Below are positions 1-10,856 of a stretch of DNA of 64,000 bases, piece by piece. The stretch is taken from the NCBI GenBank assembly GCA_963281255.1, contig OY725502.1, forward strand, positions 1,178,001-1,242,000, in the 5' to 3' direction. The notes beneath the pieces are model-generated. The model was given only the letters and a program-made list of their open reading frames with translations. It was not told the origin of the DNA and made no database searches. The first letter of the stretch is position 1; each line of letters opens with the position of its first letter. This DNA comes from Aphrocallistes beatrix. Taxonomy: Eukaryota; Porifera; Hexactinellida; Sceptrulophora; Aphrocallistidae. Both the position numbers and the translations under genes were made by a program.

Positions 1-200
1 CCTCATACTAATTTTCGAAATGAATTTCTGAAACTAAAATCTCATTAAATTAAGTTGTACAAACTGAAAATAGACGAAACTGTATTAACAAACTATTCAG
101 AGCAATAAAAAGTATACACATTTGAAAACCGACAAGTAATATTAACAAATCAGAAAAAATAAAATTTTTGAAACTGGATCTAAGTAATAGAATAGAACAA

Positions 201-1517
201 CTATGTATCAACTGTTTGTTTAGATTCAATAAGGCCTGTTCCTGCATCATCAGCTGATCCAGATTCAGAAGGATCGGCACCTACCCCATCCGTTTGTTTG
301 GAATTGATAGTGCGTATACCTGTATCAACGGGTTGTTTACAATTAATTGGTTTTGTAATTGTATCATCAGCTGATTTAGATTTTATAGATTTCGTATCTT
401 CATTATCAGTTGGCTTAGAGTCGATAGGGTCTGTACCTGTCCCATCAGCTGGTTTGGAAATAATGGGATCCACCTTGACGTCACTTTTATTAATTTGCAA
501 AGTTTCCGAGCTATCACCATCGAGCTGCGAATCTGTTGGAGTAAACACCATGTCATTCAGCAGTTCAGTGCCATCTCCATCTAATTCAAGTGGATTGGGG
601 TCACTTTGATTTTGCTTTCGATCGTCTTGCTTCCTTCTTCCAGGCTGCCTTTGCGGTCTGCTCCCTCTCGAATGAGAAAACCTGTCCCCCCTTGGGTAGA
701 ACTCTTTTGTATGAAATATTGGATTTTGGTCTAAATTCTGATTATCTTCCTGGGAATTAGTTTTGCCTCTCCCTGGACTCTTTGAATACCTTCCTGATGG
801 TGTTCGATTTCTTCGATTATTTTGGTACCTCTGGTTATTAAAATCGCTCTTGTGGCCTTCTTCACTCGTAGAATTACTCCGATTGTGATACTTGTGATGA
901 GTCTGTGCACGTGTCTTAGTGCCATGCGGGCTGTTAGGTCTGGGTACGTCAAGTGGAGATGTTGCGTCAGACAATGGGGATGATACGGGAGGGGCATTAT
1001 GAGACTGCTGCTTGTGGATAGTTGGAAGTTTCTCTGCATTCTTCCCAGATGGCGAGAATTCTCTAGAAGGAGAGAAAGAATCCGTTTTTACCTCAGTATG
1101 GCTATCAGGTAGAGAGATGTCCAGCTGAAGACTCTTAGGTTTGGCATTGCAAGGCACCAGTTTAGGGATGCCGTCTTTGAACATAGATTTCGATGAATTT
1201 ACGTTGTCAATAGGTGAGCAGGGAGCAGTGCTGAAGGGTTTGCTAGAACTGAGTGGAGAGGAAGCCAGGTCTGTCTCCAGATCCGGGCCGCTCACAGAAT
1301 TGGAATGTCTGTATTCAGCTCTTGCAGGGACTAACTTCTCAGTAGATTTACTTTTGTAGTAATTTTTGTGAATTGGTTTGCGTGGTGTTGTTTCAAAGAG
1401 AATTTTTTCGCCGTCTCGGATTTTGGGTTTTAATGTAGGGTTTTTCGCACCTAACCTACTCTCCATACTTTGTCTCCTGTCTTGAGCCATCAGATCTTCT
1501 ATAAAACTATCATTCAA
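201..1517 (-). CDS. Hypothetical disordered protein with C-terminal 13-residue repeats (438 aa)
   Basis: I do not recognise this protein. It is 438 residues long, rich in Ser, Pro, Asn, Lys and Arg, and has no visible globular domain, signal peptide or membrane segment. The middle (about 200-310) is Arg/Gly/Gln-rich with RGD, RGSR and GRRK runs, as in RNA-binding disordered regions, but no named motif is present. The last 89 residues are seven tandem copies of a 13-residue unit of the form DPIxSKxxDxxxT. The ATG at 1517 follows an in-frame TGA directly, so it is the first possible start unless an upstream exon splices in; a TTTTATAG just inside the frame could be an acceptor. Low-complexity ORFs can be chance, but a 1.3-kb open frame with protein-like composition in AT-rich DNA makes a real gene likely. 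Confidence 0.6.
   Translation of the reverse strand: MNDSFIEDLMAQDRRQSMESRLGAKNPTLKPKIRDGEKILFETTPRKPIHKNYYKSKSTEKLVPARAEYRHSNSVSGPDLETDLASSPLSSSKPFSTAPCSPIDNVNSSKSMFKDGIPKLVPCNAKPKSLQLDISLPDSHTEVKTDSFSPSREFSPSGKNAEKLPTIHKQQSHNAPPVSSPLSDATSPLDVPRPNSPHGTKTRAQTHHKYHNRSNSTSEEGHKSDFNNQRYQNNRRNRTPSGRYSKSPGRGKTNSQEDNQNLDQNPIFHTKEFYPRGDRFSHSRGSRPQRQPGRRKQDDRKQNQSDPNPLELDGDGTELLNDMVFTPTDSQLDGDSSETLQINKSDVKVDPIISKPADGTGTDPIDSKPTDNEDTKSIKSKSADDTITKPINCKQPVDTGIRTINSKQTDGVGADPSESGSADDAGTGLIESKQTVDT
204..470 (-). repeat. 39-bp coding minisatellite
   Basis: Seven consecutive imperfect 39-bp units, each encoding 13 residues, make up the 3' end of the disordered-protein gene. The unit length is a multiple of three, so gain or loss of copies keeps the frame; the last unit is cut short by the stop codon. 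Confidence 0.75.
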
Positions 1518-2236
1518 TTGAGCACTTAAAATAGATTTTTAAATGTCAGTTGACAGACTAGTGCAGCCCCATTAAGTGACTCGTAGGACACGAAATGTGA
1601 TATTTGAAATCTACATAATGAATACCATCTAGCAATCATGGAGATCTCGTTTGATTAATTTATTTGCAAATATAGTATTGCTATAATTGCGTTGAAAACA
1701 ATTTTTTTCCATGCCAACCAATCATATTTTAAGTTTACAGAGTCATTATGATATATTGATACGCAGTGAGTAAATTATGCTGTTAAATTAAAACACTGCA
1801 ATTTCATTGATTACATTTGTCACATTTTGAGGCAAGGTGTGAAAATATGAATAATCGTTGCATTAGGTTAGAGAGTGATTCTAACTTATTTATATGCTTG
1901 AGTTAGGTTTAATTCCATTAGTCAATAAAATCAAAGCCAACTTTAAAACCCTGGATTATGATTGGCTAATACATTTTGACACCTTTTGTGAAAAGGTGTG
2001 AAAAATACCCAGGTTCAAATCTCCACCATATAAGGAATATATGGACCAAATTTAGTGCAATTTGGTCTAATAGAATTTCCAGGAGCGAGCAGACGGACGG
2101 AGTACGTTACACGCCGATCATGACATAAGGCATCTCCTAGTAACTCTAGGAGCTGCACTAATAATGATCATGATTATAAGATATAACTCTTATTTCCTCA
2201 GTAGCAGTATGCTATTTAGCATATTAATTAAACATA

Positions 2237-2366
2237 CAGTTTACTCAGTATAGTTGGGACACATAGGACACATGGCTTTTATGTAGGAGAACTGTTCGTT
2301 CTAGACATTTGCCCAATTGAGCGGATTCACCGATTAACGGGTGTCCCAATTAAGCAGAGTCAACTG
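2237..2366. mobile_element. TA-flanked MITE, pogo/Tc1-mariner type
   Basis: A 130-bp element bounded by TA on both sides (2235-2236 and 2367-2368). The ends are inverted: left CAGTTTACTCAGTATAG, right (reverse complement) CAGTTGACTCTGCTTAAT, both followed by TGGGACAC. It belongs to the same family as the 57-bp copy at 17671. No coding capacity. Confidence 0.75.
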
Positions 2367-3283
2367 TACATTGAAGACTAGCTCGTTGCTGTGACGGTAG
2401 AGCTAGCAATGAATAGTGCTATTCTAATATCGTAATTGTATTTAATGTGTGGAATACGCACTTTATAAATATTCAGAATGGCTGTGGATGAGTCTCCTCG
2501 TATCAAAGGTACGAGATGCACGACTTGTGAATTCTGTTATTAATCTTACACTTCAAGAACAGATTAAATCCTTTGTTTATGCTCTTATCTTGAAAACAAA
2601 GTGGAGATAAAGAATAGTTGCTAATTCGTATATGGAGTGTGGTGGCAATGGCACTAAATACTGAATGGGAAGAGACGAAATGATGAATATTAATCAGGCC
2701 ACATAGAATTAAACATTCTAATTGAGTAGGGATACTTAGAATCGAATCGAATACGCTATATACTCCACCAATACTTGTGAAATAAATAGAGTTTTTGGAA
2801 ATGATGGTAATGTGGGGTTTGCTCAAGTAAGTGTTGAACTGATTGCATACTGATGAAATAGATTGCAACTACATGTAAAATATATTCAGTGTCATGGTTG
2901 TCTGTTAAGGACATTTTAAGATTTGCATCTTGTACGTATACTGAACGTACATATGTTAAGTAATATTATTTCAGCAATCACTTATCAATGCCATTCATAT
3001 GAGAAATCTGAGCATAGTTGGAAAGGGGCACTTGCATTTGTCAAAATTTTCCCTAAATGTTTGGATATACAGTTGAACGAATCTTTTTTGGAAATTCGGC
3101 AAATGTCCGAAATAGATTTTGGAAAGTTTCCAATGTTTAACGTAAAGGCTTCCCAACATATGGGCCGTGAAGCTCTCACAGTATTTTGTGTGTGAAGGTC
3201 GGGAAACTTAAGTTTATGCTTACTTTTCATAAAACATTATATGCATAGATAGAAAATGATTATCAATTATGAAGTACAGCGGT

Positions 3284-3363
3284 TCACTAGGATCCATAGA
3301 CATAACAGGGACTCGGAAAAATTGCTATCGGGGGTCCACGGCCAAAAAAGATTGAAAACCCTG
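3284..3363. mobile_element. Remnant of hAT-type MITE
   Basis: The right part (GGTCCACGGCCAAAAAAG then ATTGAAAACCCTG) matches the right end of the complete element at 6165-6324. The left terminus and target duplication are not visible, so this is a decayed copy. Confidence 0.5.
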
Positions 3364-4133
3364 AATTAGCAAATAACTGTAACCCTCATCAATGTTTCCA
3401 TGACATTATAGGCAGGTTTGTTTTGTCTATTATTCGCAGAATCCATTCCATACTCAAGATGGCCTCAGGAAATCAATTCAGATAAAAGCCAAAATTCAAA
3501 AAAATTCATTTCTTAATAATATATGCAGCTTCACCAATTCAAAATTGCGAAATATAACACCGATTTTCTAAATTATAATTAATTCAATTAAGCATAATAA
3601 AATGAAATATTCATTTTAGATATCGAATCGAGGTTCAACTGCCTGATTGATTGATCGAATGTGTCAATCCAATTATCGAATTGTTGAAAAGTGAGGTTAA
3701 GGAATACTAGGAAGTCCATTATAATCGTAAAGTTGAGTCACAGGGTTGCACACTCGAGTGCATGATTTGTGTAATTGTAATAGTACGTAACCGACATAAG
3801 TGAGAAATTACTTAATTGGTCCAGTCTATAATCACTACATTATAACACGTGCTCATATGCTATGTACAGGGAAACTGGGGACAAGAAGTTCATTTAGCTT
3901 TGCGCTGAAGGTCAGTTTCCACACATTATACCATGGATAAACTGGCAGGATGGGCTAATGTGAGTTTGTTATGAGTATCACTACATTTGTACAGGTATAG
4001 GGGCGTCAAAAGAGTGAAGGATAGCATTTACACATAAAAATAGTAAGAGCAGCAAGCGGTATATCGCGTCACACTGTATCCGGGTGTGCTGTACTGTGGC
4101 ATGTACGTATTATCAGTACCTGATGGCGAGCTG

Positions 4134-7100
4134 CTAGAGACTGGATTGGCTCTTGGATTGAAGAACCATTTGTTTCACCTTAATTGAGTTCGTAGCCTCC
4201 CGGATGCGATGTGTCCGGTTCAACTTGACGTTGTCGCCGGAAGAGAAGCTGGCGCCGTTCCTGCCGACCGTGCTGAGGTCGGGCCGCTGCGAGATGGACG
4301 CGGGATGGGAGATGAGACGGAGCTGAGAGGAAGCGGAGCTGCTGGCTGCGGGGTCTTGCGCTTCTAGAGTGTTCGGGATGCCGGGGTTGATCAGGTGGGG
4401 AGTCAGGAGGAAGTCCTGCTTCATCAGCCGCTCACACACGTTCTGATCGCTCTGAGACTTCACAGGCCACATTCCATGCAAATTCTTGTGTCCTGCACTG
4501 TTGCTACGAAAGCTGGATGAGTTGTCAGCTACGAAATTGTGCGAAATGTCGCAGTTTATTCTAAACTCGTTAGGCCTGCGTTTCCTATTGAGTTTTGGGA
4601 AGTAGTTGACTTGCGACTTGTCAATGTTCATCAGTCCCGTCGCTTTAGCTAGGTCCTGCTCCACCGTGTAGATGCTAGGCAGCATCTTAGGAGGACACTG
4701 GTTCGTCTCCGCCATGAACATGAGGGGGCGGGTGACAGGGAGGAGGTGAGTGGGGGCGGGGGGTCGCAGGACTGTGGGGGAGGTGTTGGCAGTGTCCAAC
4801 AGGGAGTAGAGCTGTTCTGCTATCCCCGTACTGCGCACCAGGTTGTCTCTCTGCAGCATGAGGGAGAGCCGATCCAGCTCTTCGTCGTCTGTGATTCTCT
4901 GAGGCTGCGCGCTACTCGGCTCCTGTTCCTGGAGCGAGGGCGGCTGGGAGGAGGCGGGAGAGGGGACAGGGGGCTTCTTGTACTTGTCGTAGAGTGTCAT
5001 CAGGGGCTTGTTCATCTTCTCCGCCTTCTCGTGCCCCGGGCTCTCCGGCTTCAGCGCCTTGGGCGGGAGTTTGGGCTTAGGAGCGTTCTTGACCCCTTCC
5101 AGCTGCTTCTGCTTCGCCTCTATCTCCTCCCGCTGGTTCCTGGCGCACTCCTGGCGGGCGCGGGAGGCAGCAGTCTCTCCGAAGAGGGAAGCGCTCTGCT
5201 CGAAGAACTTCCTGTACTTCTCCTCGTTGCCGTTAGGATAGATCAGCTTGAACCCCCGCATGTGCTTCTTCTCGTGAGAGGCCAGGTGCTCCATGTAACT
5301 CGAGATAGCTGCTTCCTCCTCCTTGCGATCCTTAGGACCCTTCTTGTTGAAGAGACGCTCCTGCACCCGCTTACGTTCCTCTTCCTGACACTTGCGCTTG
5401 TCACAGGAGCCCAGGTCGATCAGGTTGAGCGTCTCATAGATCAACCCCTCCTTGATGTCCTTGTCCATGGGGGCGTCCGTGTGGAAGCTAGGGGAATGGT
5501 TGACCTCTAGCAGCAAGGGCCGGAGCTTCCGGTCCAGTAGGATGTCGAACCCTAAGATCTCAAAGCAGGCGCTCGTTACGACGTGGTGAGCAAAACAGGA
5601 CCTAGACGGACAGCCCAATACAATATCTGCACTCAATCCCTATTGTGAAATAGACAGTACAGTATATGTGTGACTATGAAACACTCAACACACAGATTCG
5701 TAAGTTCAAGGAAATTATCAAGCATAATTTGCTCTATACACACAGATACTAGTTGTAGTTTATAAGCTAATTCAATTCAATGAGATCAGCGGAAAATTTG
5801 AAAAACTGTCACCAAATCTTCAAATAGTTCCCGATGCAATTTCAGGATAGAAATGACGTTTTTCTTTCACTGCTAACACAGCTGTTATTAAAGGTCTATT
5901 GCATACGTACAGATGGTCAAGTTACCTGTAGTTGTGCTTGAGAATGGGGTGTATGGAGATGAGTGTCTTGATGATAACATCCTCTGTGTCCACCCACATC
6001 TGTTCCACGTTGTGGCCAGCCTCTCTGAGGGAGGTGTTGAGGGAGACGAACCTCCTCTTACTCCCGGACATATCATCCTGAACGAAGTCCTTGCTGTGCT
6101 TGTTGATCGCGTAGTTTGTTAGGTGCATGTATACCTTGAGAATATGTAATGTGATACACTAGTGCAGTGGTCCCAATCTGGGGTCCATGGACCTCTTAGT
6201 GGTCCATAGAAGGTATCAGGGGGTCTACAGGGTTCGAAATTTTGTATTGCGGTTAAAGGGAGGGGTCCACAGAATATAAGAATATTGCATAGGGTCCCGG
6301 GCCAAAAAAGTTTGAAAACCGCTGCACTAGCGTATTAAGATGGGAGTTTGTCGATAAACCGCGTTCGAAATTTCGTGAGTGGTCGGGTACTCACCTCATC
6401 CTGATTGTGTCCGGTGGGGTCCTGGTACTCCTGGGTGCAGAACCTGCCCAGTCCCTCGTAGTAGGTGAAGACCCTGAGAGGGTCACAGCTGGTAATGAGC
6501 ACGTAGATCCTCAGGTCGAACTTGTAGTTGTCAATGAGAAGAGGCTTGGTGATGTACTCTTGGCAGATGTACCTCTCCGTCGTCTTCACCTCCTTGACGT
6601 TCTTAGTGATGAAGATGCCTTTACCTTGACAGCCAGCCTCTGGCTTGAAGATGAGGTATCTAGTCACAGTACACTCAGTAGTACAGGTCAGGTCATTAGC
6701 TGCTCAGCATTCAGTGACAGGTGTTCACTCACCTGTTCCCTTTCTTCCCTCTCAGGAAGTCGTGCAGCTGCGCCCACTCGCTGGGGAGGCACCAGCTGCG
6801 AGGGGTGATGTAGTACTCTTTGGGGAACAGTCGCATCATGCGAGTGATGTTCCGAGCTAGCATGTCTTTACGGCAGATCTCTATCATGCCGGGGAAGTGG
6901 TTGATCTTCTGGAACTTCTTCAGCGACATGACTCTCTCCATCGCCACTGAAGTGTCCGTCCAGTAGACGGCCCAGTCCTCCTCGTCAGACATCTCCTTCA
7001 GCCCGAACCTACGGGAGACACGGTGCACGGCATCGTACTTGCAGTTGGTGAGGTTGATGCCCAGTTTCTTCTTCTTCCTCTTCTTCTTATCCCCCTCTCC

Positions 7101-8056
7101 CCCCTCACTCAGGTCATCCCCCATGCACTCAATCGACTGGTCGCAGCTGATGGCGCCATACGACGTGCTCTGTATCACAGTTTCTGAAAGAAGAATTCAT
7201 AAAGTATGGTCAGAAATTGTGTATTGTTTGCGGGTCTATTTATAATTTGAAATAAGAAGAAAATCTATACACACTTATTCCAGCAGGATAATTATGTAGT
7301 GCATAGTGTAGAGTTCAAATATTAAATGTAGTCAAAAGAAGGCATAATTCCAAAAATATTTTAATCCATTTGAAATTGGATATATCCTCGTCGGACCGTT
7401 ATATGAAGTAACGTATATTATGGGATGCGTGTCTATAATAATAAAATTCTCCCAGTGGCAATGACACAATGATCTCTTGGGAGCAGAGACGTCATTGTTT
7501 CTTATTTTTCTCATAATCTGGGGTCTACATATTCGAAATGGTCATTTTATATCATAATTTAAGACCTTAGTTGTGTTTTGGAGATTATTCGCGAGACATC
7601 ACATTTCGTGTTTGGGACCTATAACTATCCACGAGCCACGGGTTGCCCAATGGCTAGTTAAAATTTTAAGTCAATGTTCTACAGTGGAGTCTTCCAAAAC
7701 GGACACTTCGAAAAGCGAACAACCCCTGGACAACAATGGACAAACCTCGTGGAACGGAATAGATTTACCATATATGTATGTAAAAGTTAAGCACTCCGAG
7801 AAGCGGATATCTCTCTACAATGGACAAAGGTAATGTCCCCAATCCCAATATGTCCGTTATTTGAAAATTCCAGTGTATATTGTTTCTATATTACGTTACG
7901 CGATGAATGTGTGTTAAAAATTAGCTATTACATACCAATAATGTTAGATTGAATTATTGCTTGCTCTGTATCGATGGAGTCAGAGTTATCATCTTGTTTA
8001 GGAGAGTGTGTCATCTTGTCAGTGTCAGGCGATGTCATTGAATCGGGTGATGTCAT
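4134..8056 (-). CDS. TTLL6: TTLL6/TTLL13-type tubulin polyglutamylase, five exons (837 aa)
   Basis: Exons: 8056-7936, 7183-6733, 6659-6395, 6134-5926 and 5601-4134; all introns GT-AG and phases agree. The product is a tubulin-tyrosine-ligase-like ATP-grasp enzyme that adds glutamate chains to tubulin tails, mainly in cilia and other stable microtubules. Visible motifs in order: the K-rich stretch with NLTNCKYDAVHRV, INHFPGMIEICRKD, KPEAGCQGKGIFIT (nucleotide binding), KFDLRIYVLITSCDPLRVF, VYMHLTNYAINKHS, and FEILGFDILLD with EVNHSPSF. These match vertebrate TTLL6/TTLL13 closely. A basic helical region follows (about 410-520), the position of the microtubule-binding domain in this subfamily, then a long disordered tail. 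The last intron uses the acceptor at 5602 because earlier AGs give stops. Intron 1 carries a MITE (7682-7875), and intron 3 is mostly a hAT MITE. TTLL6 versus TTLL13 cannot be separated by eye. Confidence 0.9.
6165..6324. mobile_element. hAT-type MITE with 8-bp target duplication
   Basis: A 160-bp element with ends CAGTGGTCCCAA and (reverse complement) CAGCGGTTTTCAAAC, flanked by CACTAGTG (6157-6164) and CACTAGCG (6325-6332). An 8-bp duplication is typical of hAT elements. It fills most of TTLL intron 3 (6394-6135). Confidence 0.8.
7682..7875. mobile_element. TA-flanked MITE in TTLL intron 1
   Basis: A 194-bp element between TA dinucleotides (7680-7681 and 7876-7877). Termini CAGTGGAGTCTTCCAAAACG and (reverse complement) CACTGGAATTTTCAAATAAC are inverted and lead into GGACA. 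This arrangement fits non-autonomous Tigger/pogo-like elements. No ORF of interest. Confidence 0.7.
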
Positions 8057-8349
8057 TTATACAGCTAAATTCAGTGTAGGTCATTGTAAGTAAACAAATA
8101 AATAATAGGTCTATAGCTTCGAAAATACTTATTTGGAACAGGGGAGCAGCCACTAGTCAGTCACTATGACCCGGGCCCTTGGATATGCCATTGATTCGGA
8201 ATCCTTAAAGAGCCAAAGGTCGACCAAAAATTAGACAAAATGTGTGAAAATATGCGCAAAATTTGAGAAAAAGAAAATTGAATATAATAGGTAATTCAGT
8301 ATCAAGTAAAAATAACACCCAAATTTTGTCGTTTTTCGTTATTTAAAAT

Positions 8350-8457
8350 ATTCTCAAATTATGCTCAAAGCCTCAAACTATGCTCAAATTATGCTCAAAC
8401 TATGCTCAAATTATGCTCAAAATATGCTCAAACTATGCTCAAATTATGCTCAAAACA
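8350..8457. repeat. 11-bp tandem repeat
   Basis: About nine to ten copies of an 11-bp unit ATGCTCAAAYT, just 3' of HDAC6 and upstream of the TTLL start. A short (ATATA)-type microsatellite lies at 8543-8565. The frame through the array is open only because the unit lacks stops. Confidence 0.8.
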
Positions 8458-8645
8458 AAATAGGAAATCCATTACGGCTGATTACGTCATGGCTAATACA
8501 AGAAAAAAGGCTGGATAGAGGGAGCTACCGCAAGGGAACAGCAATATAATATAATATAATATAATCTAGATAGAATACATACAAACATGAAAAGAGTGAA
8601 CTAATAGTAGCTCGGTATATATTCCCTTCACACATTTCTATAGAG

Positions 8646-10361
8646 CTACAAATGTCCGAACTTAGTCTTGTGCAGCTCACTCACGTAAGGGTGCAGGTCC
8701 ACATTCTTAGGGTTGATGTAGTTGTCACAGCTGTAGCACCAGACGGAGAGATCTGAGAATGAGAGTGTCATGCAGTGATTGGTCTCTTTGAAGTGGTCCA
8801 CCATGTGCCCGTTTACATAGCGACTACATAACACCTTGAAACAGTGCAGACATACCCAGTTTTCAGGCGTGTGCTCGCACACAGCACACTTCTGGTTTGG
8901 ATCGCACTCCCATTCTTCGGGGTTGATCTTGCTGATGCTCGACACGTGAGGACAAGTGGGCAGGGGTTGTACCGCGTACATGGTCACGTTCTCCTCTCCC
9001 TTCGCACTAGCAGCCGCAGCTAAGCTCGACATCCTGGGGTCAGTGCCCGAGTCGAAGGTGCCAATCGTGCCGAGGGGGAGACTGGAGTCATCTTGCTTCG
9101 CTTCTGCAGCCGACCTAGCGGCTGAACGGGTCAGGGGCTTGGAGGAGGGTTGTTGGATCACTCGAGGGGTGCGCGGGCTGGCCTTTTCGGAGCTTCCCGG
9201 ACTGGAGGGGCTAGAGAACATCGTCATCTGAGCCTTGAGCCCTCCCAGACAAGTCCAGAAAGGAGCTAACGCAGCCAATGCCTTGTAGATAACCTGCATC
9301 GCTTCAGAGCAGGGCTGCAAGGGGGGCGGGGCGGGCAGAGAATCTCCCAACAAAGCTCTCAGGGACTGAACCGAGGCCGCACTGATGCTAGTCAGGTTGT
9401 AGCCCCCTTCTAGCGCCAGGACTAGCTTGCCGCCGGCGTACAGCTTCAGCATGTGCGTCATCCAGCCGAACATCTCGGGGGAGAGGTCACAACTGCCGAG
9501 GGGGTCTCCTCTCGCAGCGTCAATTCCGTTAGACACGATAACCAAGTCAGGTCCGAACTCAGAAATAATGGGTAGGAGTAGGAAATGAAAGGCAGCCATT
9601 ACGTCCCCATCAGATACGGTGGAATGATTCCATCCGATGTTGATGTTATATCCGGCGCCGTCTCCTGTACCTAAGGAGGTGTGGCCACCTGCGTTCCCTG
9701 GCGGGAAGAAGCAGCCATTCATGTACCTGTGCAGACTGATGTACAGCACACTCCTGCTATCCTCGAACATGTGCTGGGTACCATTCCCATGGTGGACGTC
9801 CCAGTCAAACACAACCACACGCTTAGCGCCCCACTTACTCACTGCAAGCTGAGCGGCTACTGCCACGTTATTGAAGATGCAGAATCCCATCGCCTTATCT
9901 TTCTCCGCGTGATGGCCAGGCGGCCGCACCACAGCCATCCCATTGGCAAGGCTCCCCTCCCACACCTGCTTCGTGAGGTCGACTACAGAGCCGGCGGAGA
10001 GGAGAGCACACTTGTACGAGTGCTCATTCATATAAATAGAGTTGTACTTGGATTCTGTTTCTCTGAGAGCTTCTTTGCTCTTATCTTTAGTCGCCTTCAT
10101 CTCAGAAATGTGCTTATCATCGTGAACAGACAGCAACTCTTCCAGAGTAGCTTCTCTAGCCGGCACCCGCTTACATCGCGGCACTAGCCCCTCCCCTTCT
10201 AGAGCGGAGAATATGCTCTGGATACGACTGGGACACTCGGGGTGGTCAGAGGTGCAGCAGTGTTTCATCATGAACTCGTCATACACAAGTCCTGTCTCCT
10301 GAGATGGTTTCTTGTCAGTTAGTTTGAGTGCGTCGATCTGGTTAGTCAGTTCTTCAGCCAT
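8646..10361 (-). CDS. HDAC6: HDAC6-type deacetylase, single catalytic domain plus ZnF-UBP (571 aa, intronless)
   Basis: Class IIb lysine deacetylase; vertebrate HDAC6 removes acetyl groups from alpha-tubulin, cortactin and HSP90 in the cytoplasm and binds ubiquitin. Visible in order: PPGHHAEKD (about 144), DWDVHHGNGTQ (about 182, zinc ligands), NGIDAARGDPLG (about 275, third zinc ligand; the usual text is AGFDAA) and EGGYNLTS (about 317, catalytic Tyr). All catalytic residues are present. A disordered linker (about 375-450) follows, then a C-terminal zinc finger of the UBP type (about 455-565) with paired Cys/His and RYVNGHM, the ubiquitin C-terminus pocket. Vertebrate and fly HDAC6 have two catalytic domains (about 1,100-1,200 aa). 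Here only one is present, closest in wording to the second domain. The ATG at 10361 gives a short leader into the domain. HDAC10 is excluded by the zinc finger. Confidence 0.93.
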   Translation of the reverse strand: MAEELTNQIDALKLTDKKPSQETGLVYDEFMMKHCCTSDHPECPSRIQSIFSALEGEGLVPRCKRVPAREATLEELLSVHDDKHISEMKATKDKSKEALRETESKYNSIYMNEHSYKCALLSAGSVVDLTKQVWEGSLANGMAVVRPPGHHAEKDKAMGFCIFNNVAVAAQLAVSKWGAKRVVVFDWDVHHGNGTQHMFEDSRSVLYISLHRYMNGCFFPPGNAGGHTSLGTGDGAGYNINIGWNHSTVSDGDVMAAFHFLLLPIISEFGPDLVIVSNGIDAARGDPLGSCDLSPEMFGWMTHMLKLYAGGKLVLALEGGYNLTSISAASVQSLRALLGDSLPAPPPLQPCSEAMQVIYKALAALAPFWTCLGGLKAQMTMFSSPSSPGSSEKASPRTPRVIQQPSSKPLTRSAARSAAEAKQDDSSLPLGTIGTFDSGTDPRMSSLAAAASAKGEENVTMYAVQPLPTCPHVSSISKINPEEWECDPNQKCAVCEHTPENWVCLHCFKVLCSRYVNGHMVDHFKETNHCMTLSFSDLSVWCYSCDNYINPKNVDLHPYVSELHKTKFGHL

Positions 10362-10856
10362 GATACGAATTCTTCACAGTTGCTAAGCTAAAATGCTAGT
10401 ATGATCGATGAGGTATCTTGACATGTATAAAATATTAATATGTACTTATTTCATATGTTTTAAAATATTCCAGCCAATACTGTCTGGCCAAGGTTAACAG
10501 TCATCACTTAACTAATTTTTAAAAATTCAAATACATACTCGAAGATTGAAAAGTTACGTCAAGTTACGCAAAAGCTACAAGTATTACAGAAAAATTAAAT
10601 CAAATATGGTCATCCAACCCAAAAAAAACTTAATTTTAGTCAATTTATGTTCAAACTAGGACACAGTATTGCATAATAGCATGCTTTAAATATAGAATAT
10701 TCAGAACCTTTAATAACTAAATATAAATTTAAGAAGTATCTCGTGTCTCTTCTAGAATATTCTAAGTCTAAAGTATCAAATAAACACTTCTACCATCATT
10801 GAAGCGATATATATTATTAGTATACTATTTAGATATTAATTAGATGCAACAAAATG
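10362..10856. other. AT-rich spacer upstream of HDAC6
   Basis: About 500 bp of AT-rich DNA that should hold the HDAC6 promoter. I see no ORF, repeat or RNA gene in it. Confidence 0.5.

Larger units (their letters stand above)
1518..4133. other. Intergenic region without a supported gene
   Basis: AT-rich spacer of 2.6 kb. It contains one TA-flanked MITE (2237-2366), a remnant of a hAT-type MITE (about 3284-3363), and a stretch near 2040-2150 with a GCAGACGGACGGA run and a small hairpin near 2140-2155 that looks like an old dispersed repeat. The short ORFs have no recognisable product. Confidence 0.6.

Noticed and set aside
2985-3230. 81-codon minus ORF with overlapping plus ORF 2923-3195
   Set aside because: No recognisable domain and no splice or neighbour support; more likely chance or an old repeat.
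4746-5510. Plus-strand ORF of 254 codons
   Set aside because: Antisense to the last TTLL exon, whose C-terminal frame is clearly coding.
5602-5639. Acceptor at 5640 for the last TTLL exon
   Set aside because: It gives the wrong phase after exon 4; the AG at 5603-5602 keeps the frame and restores HNYR/SCFAHH as in relatives.
10362-10856. A lost first HDAC6 catalytic domain upstream of the ORF
   Set aside because: No deacetylase-like frame is visible in the spacer before the hAT arm.
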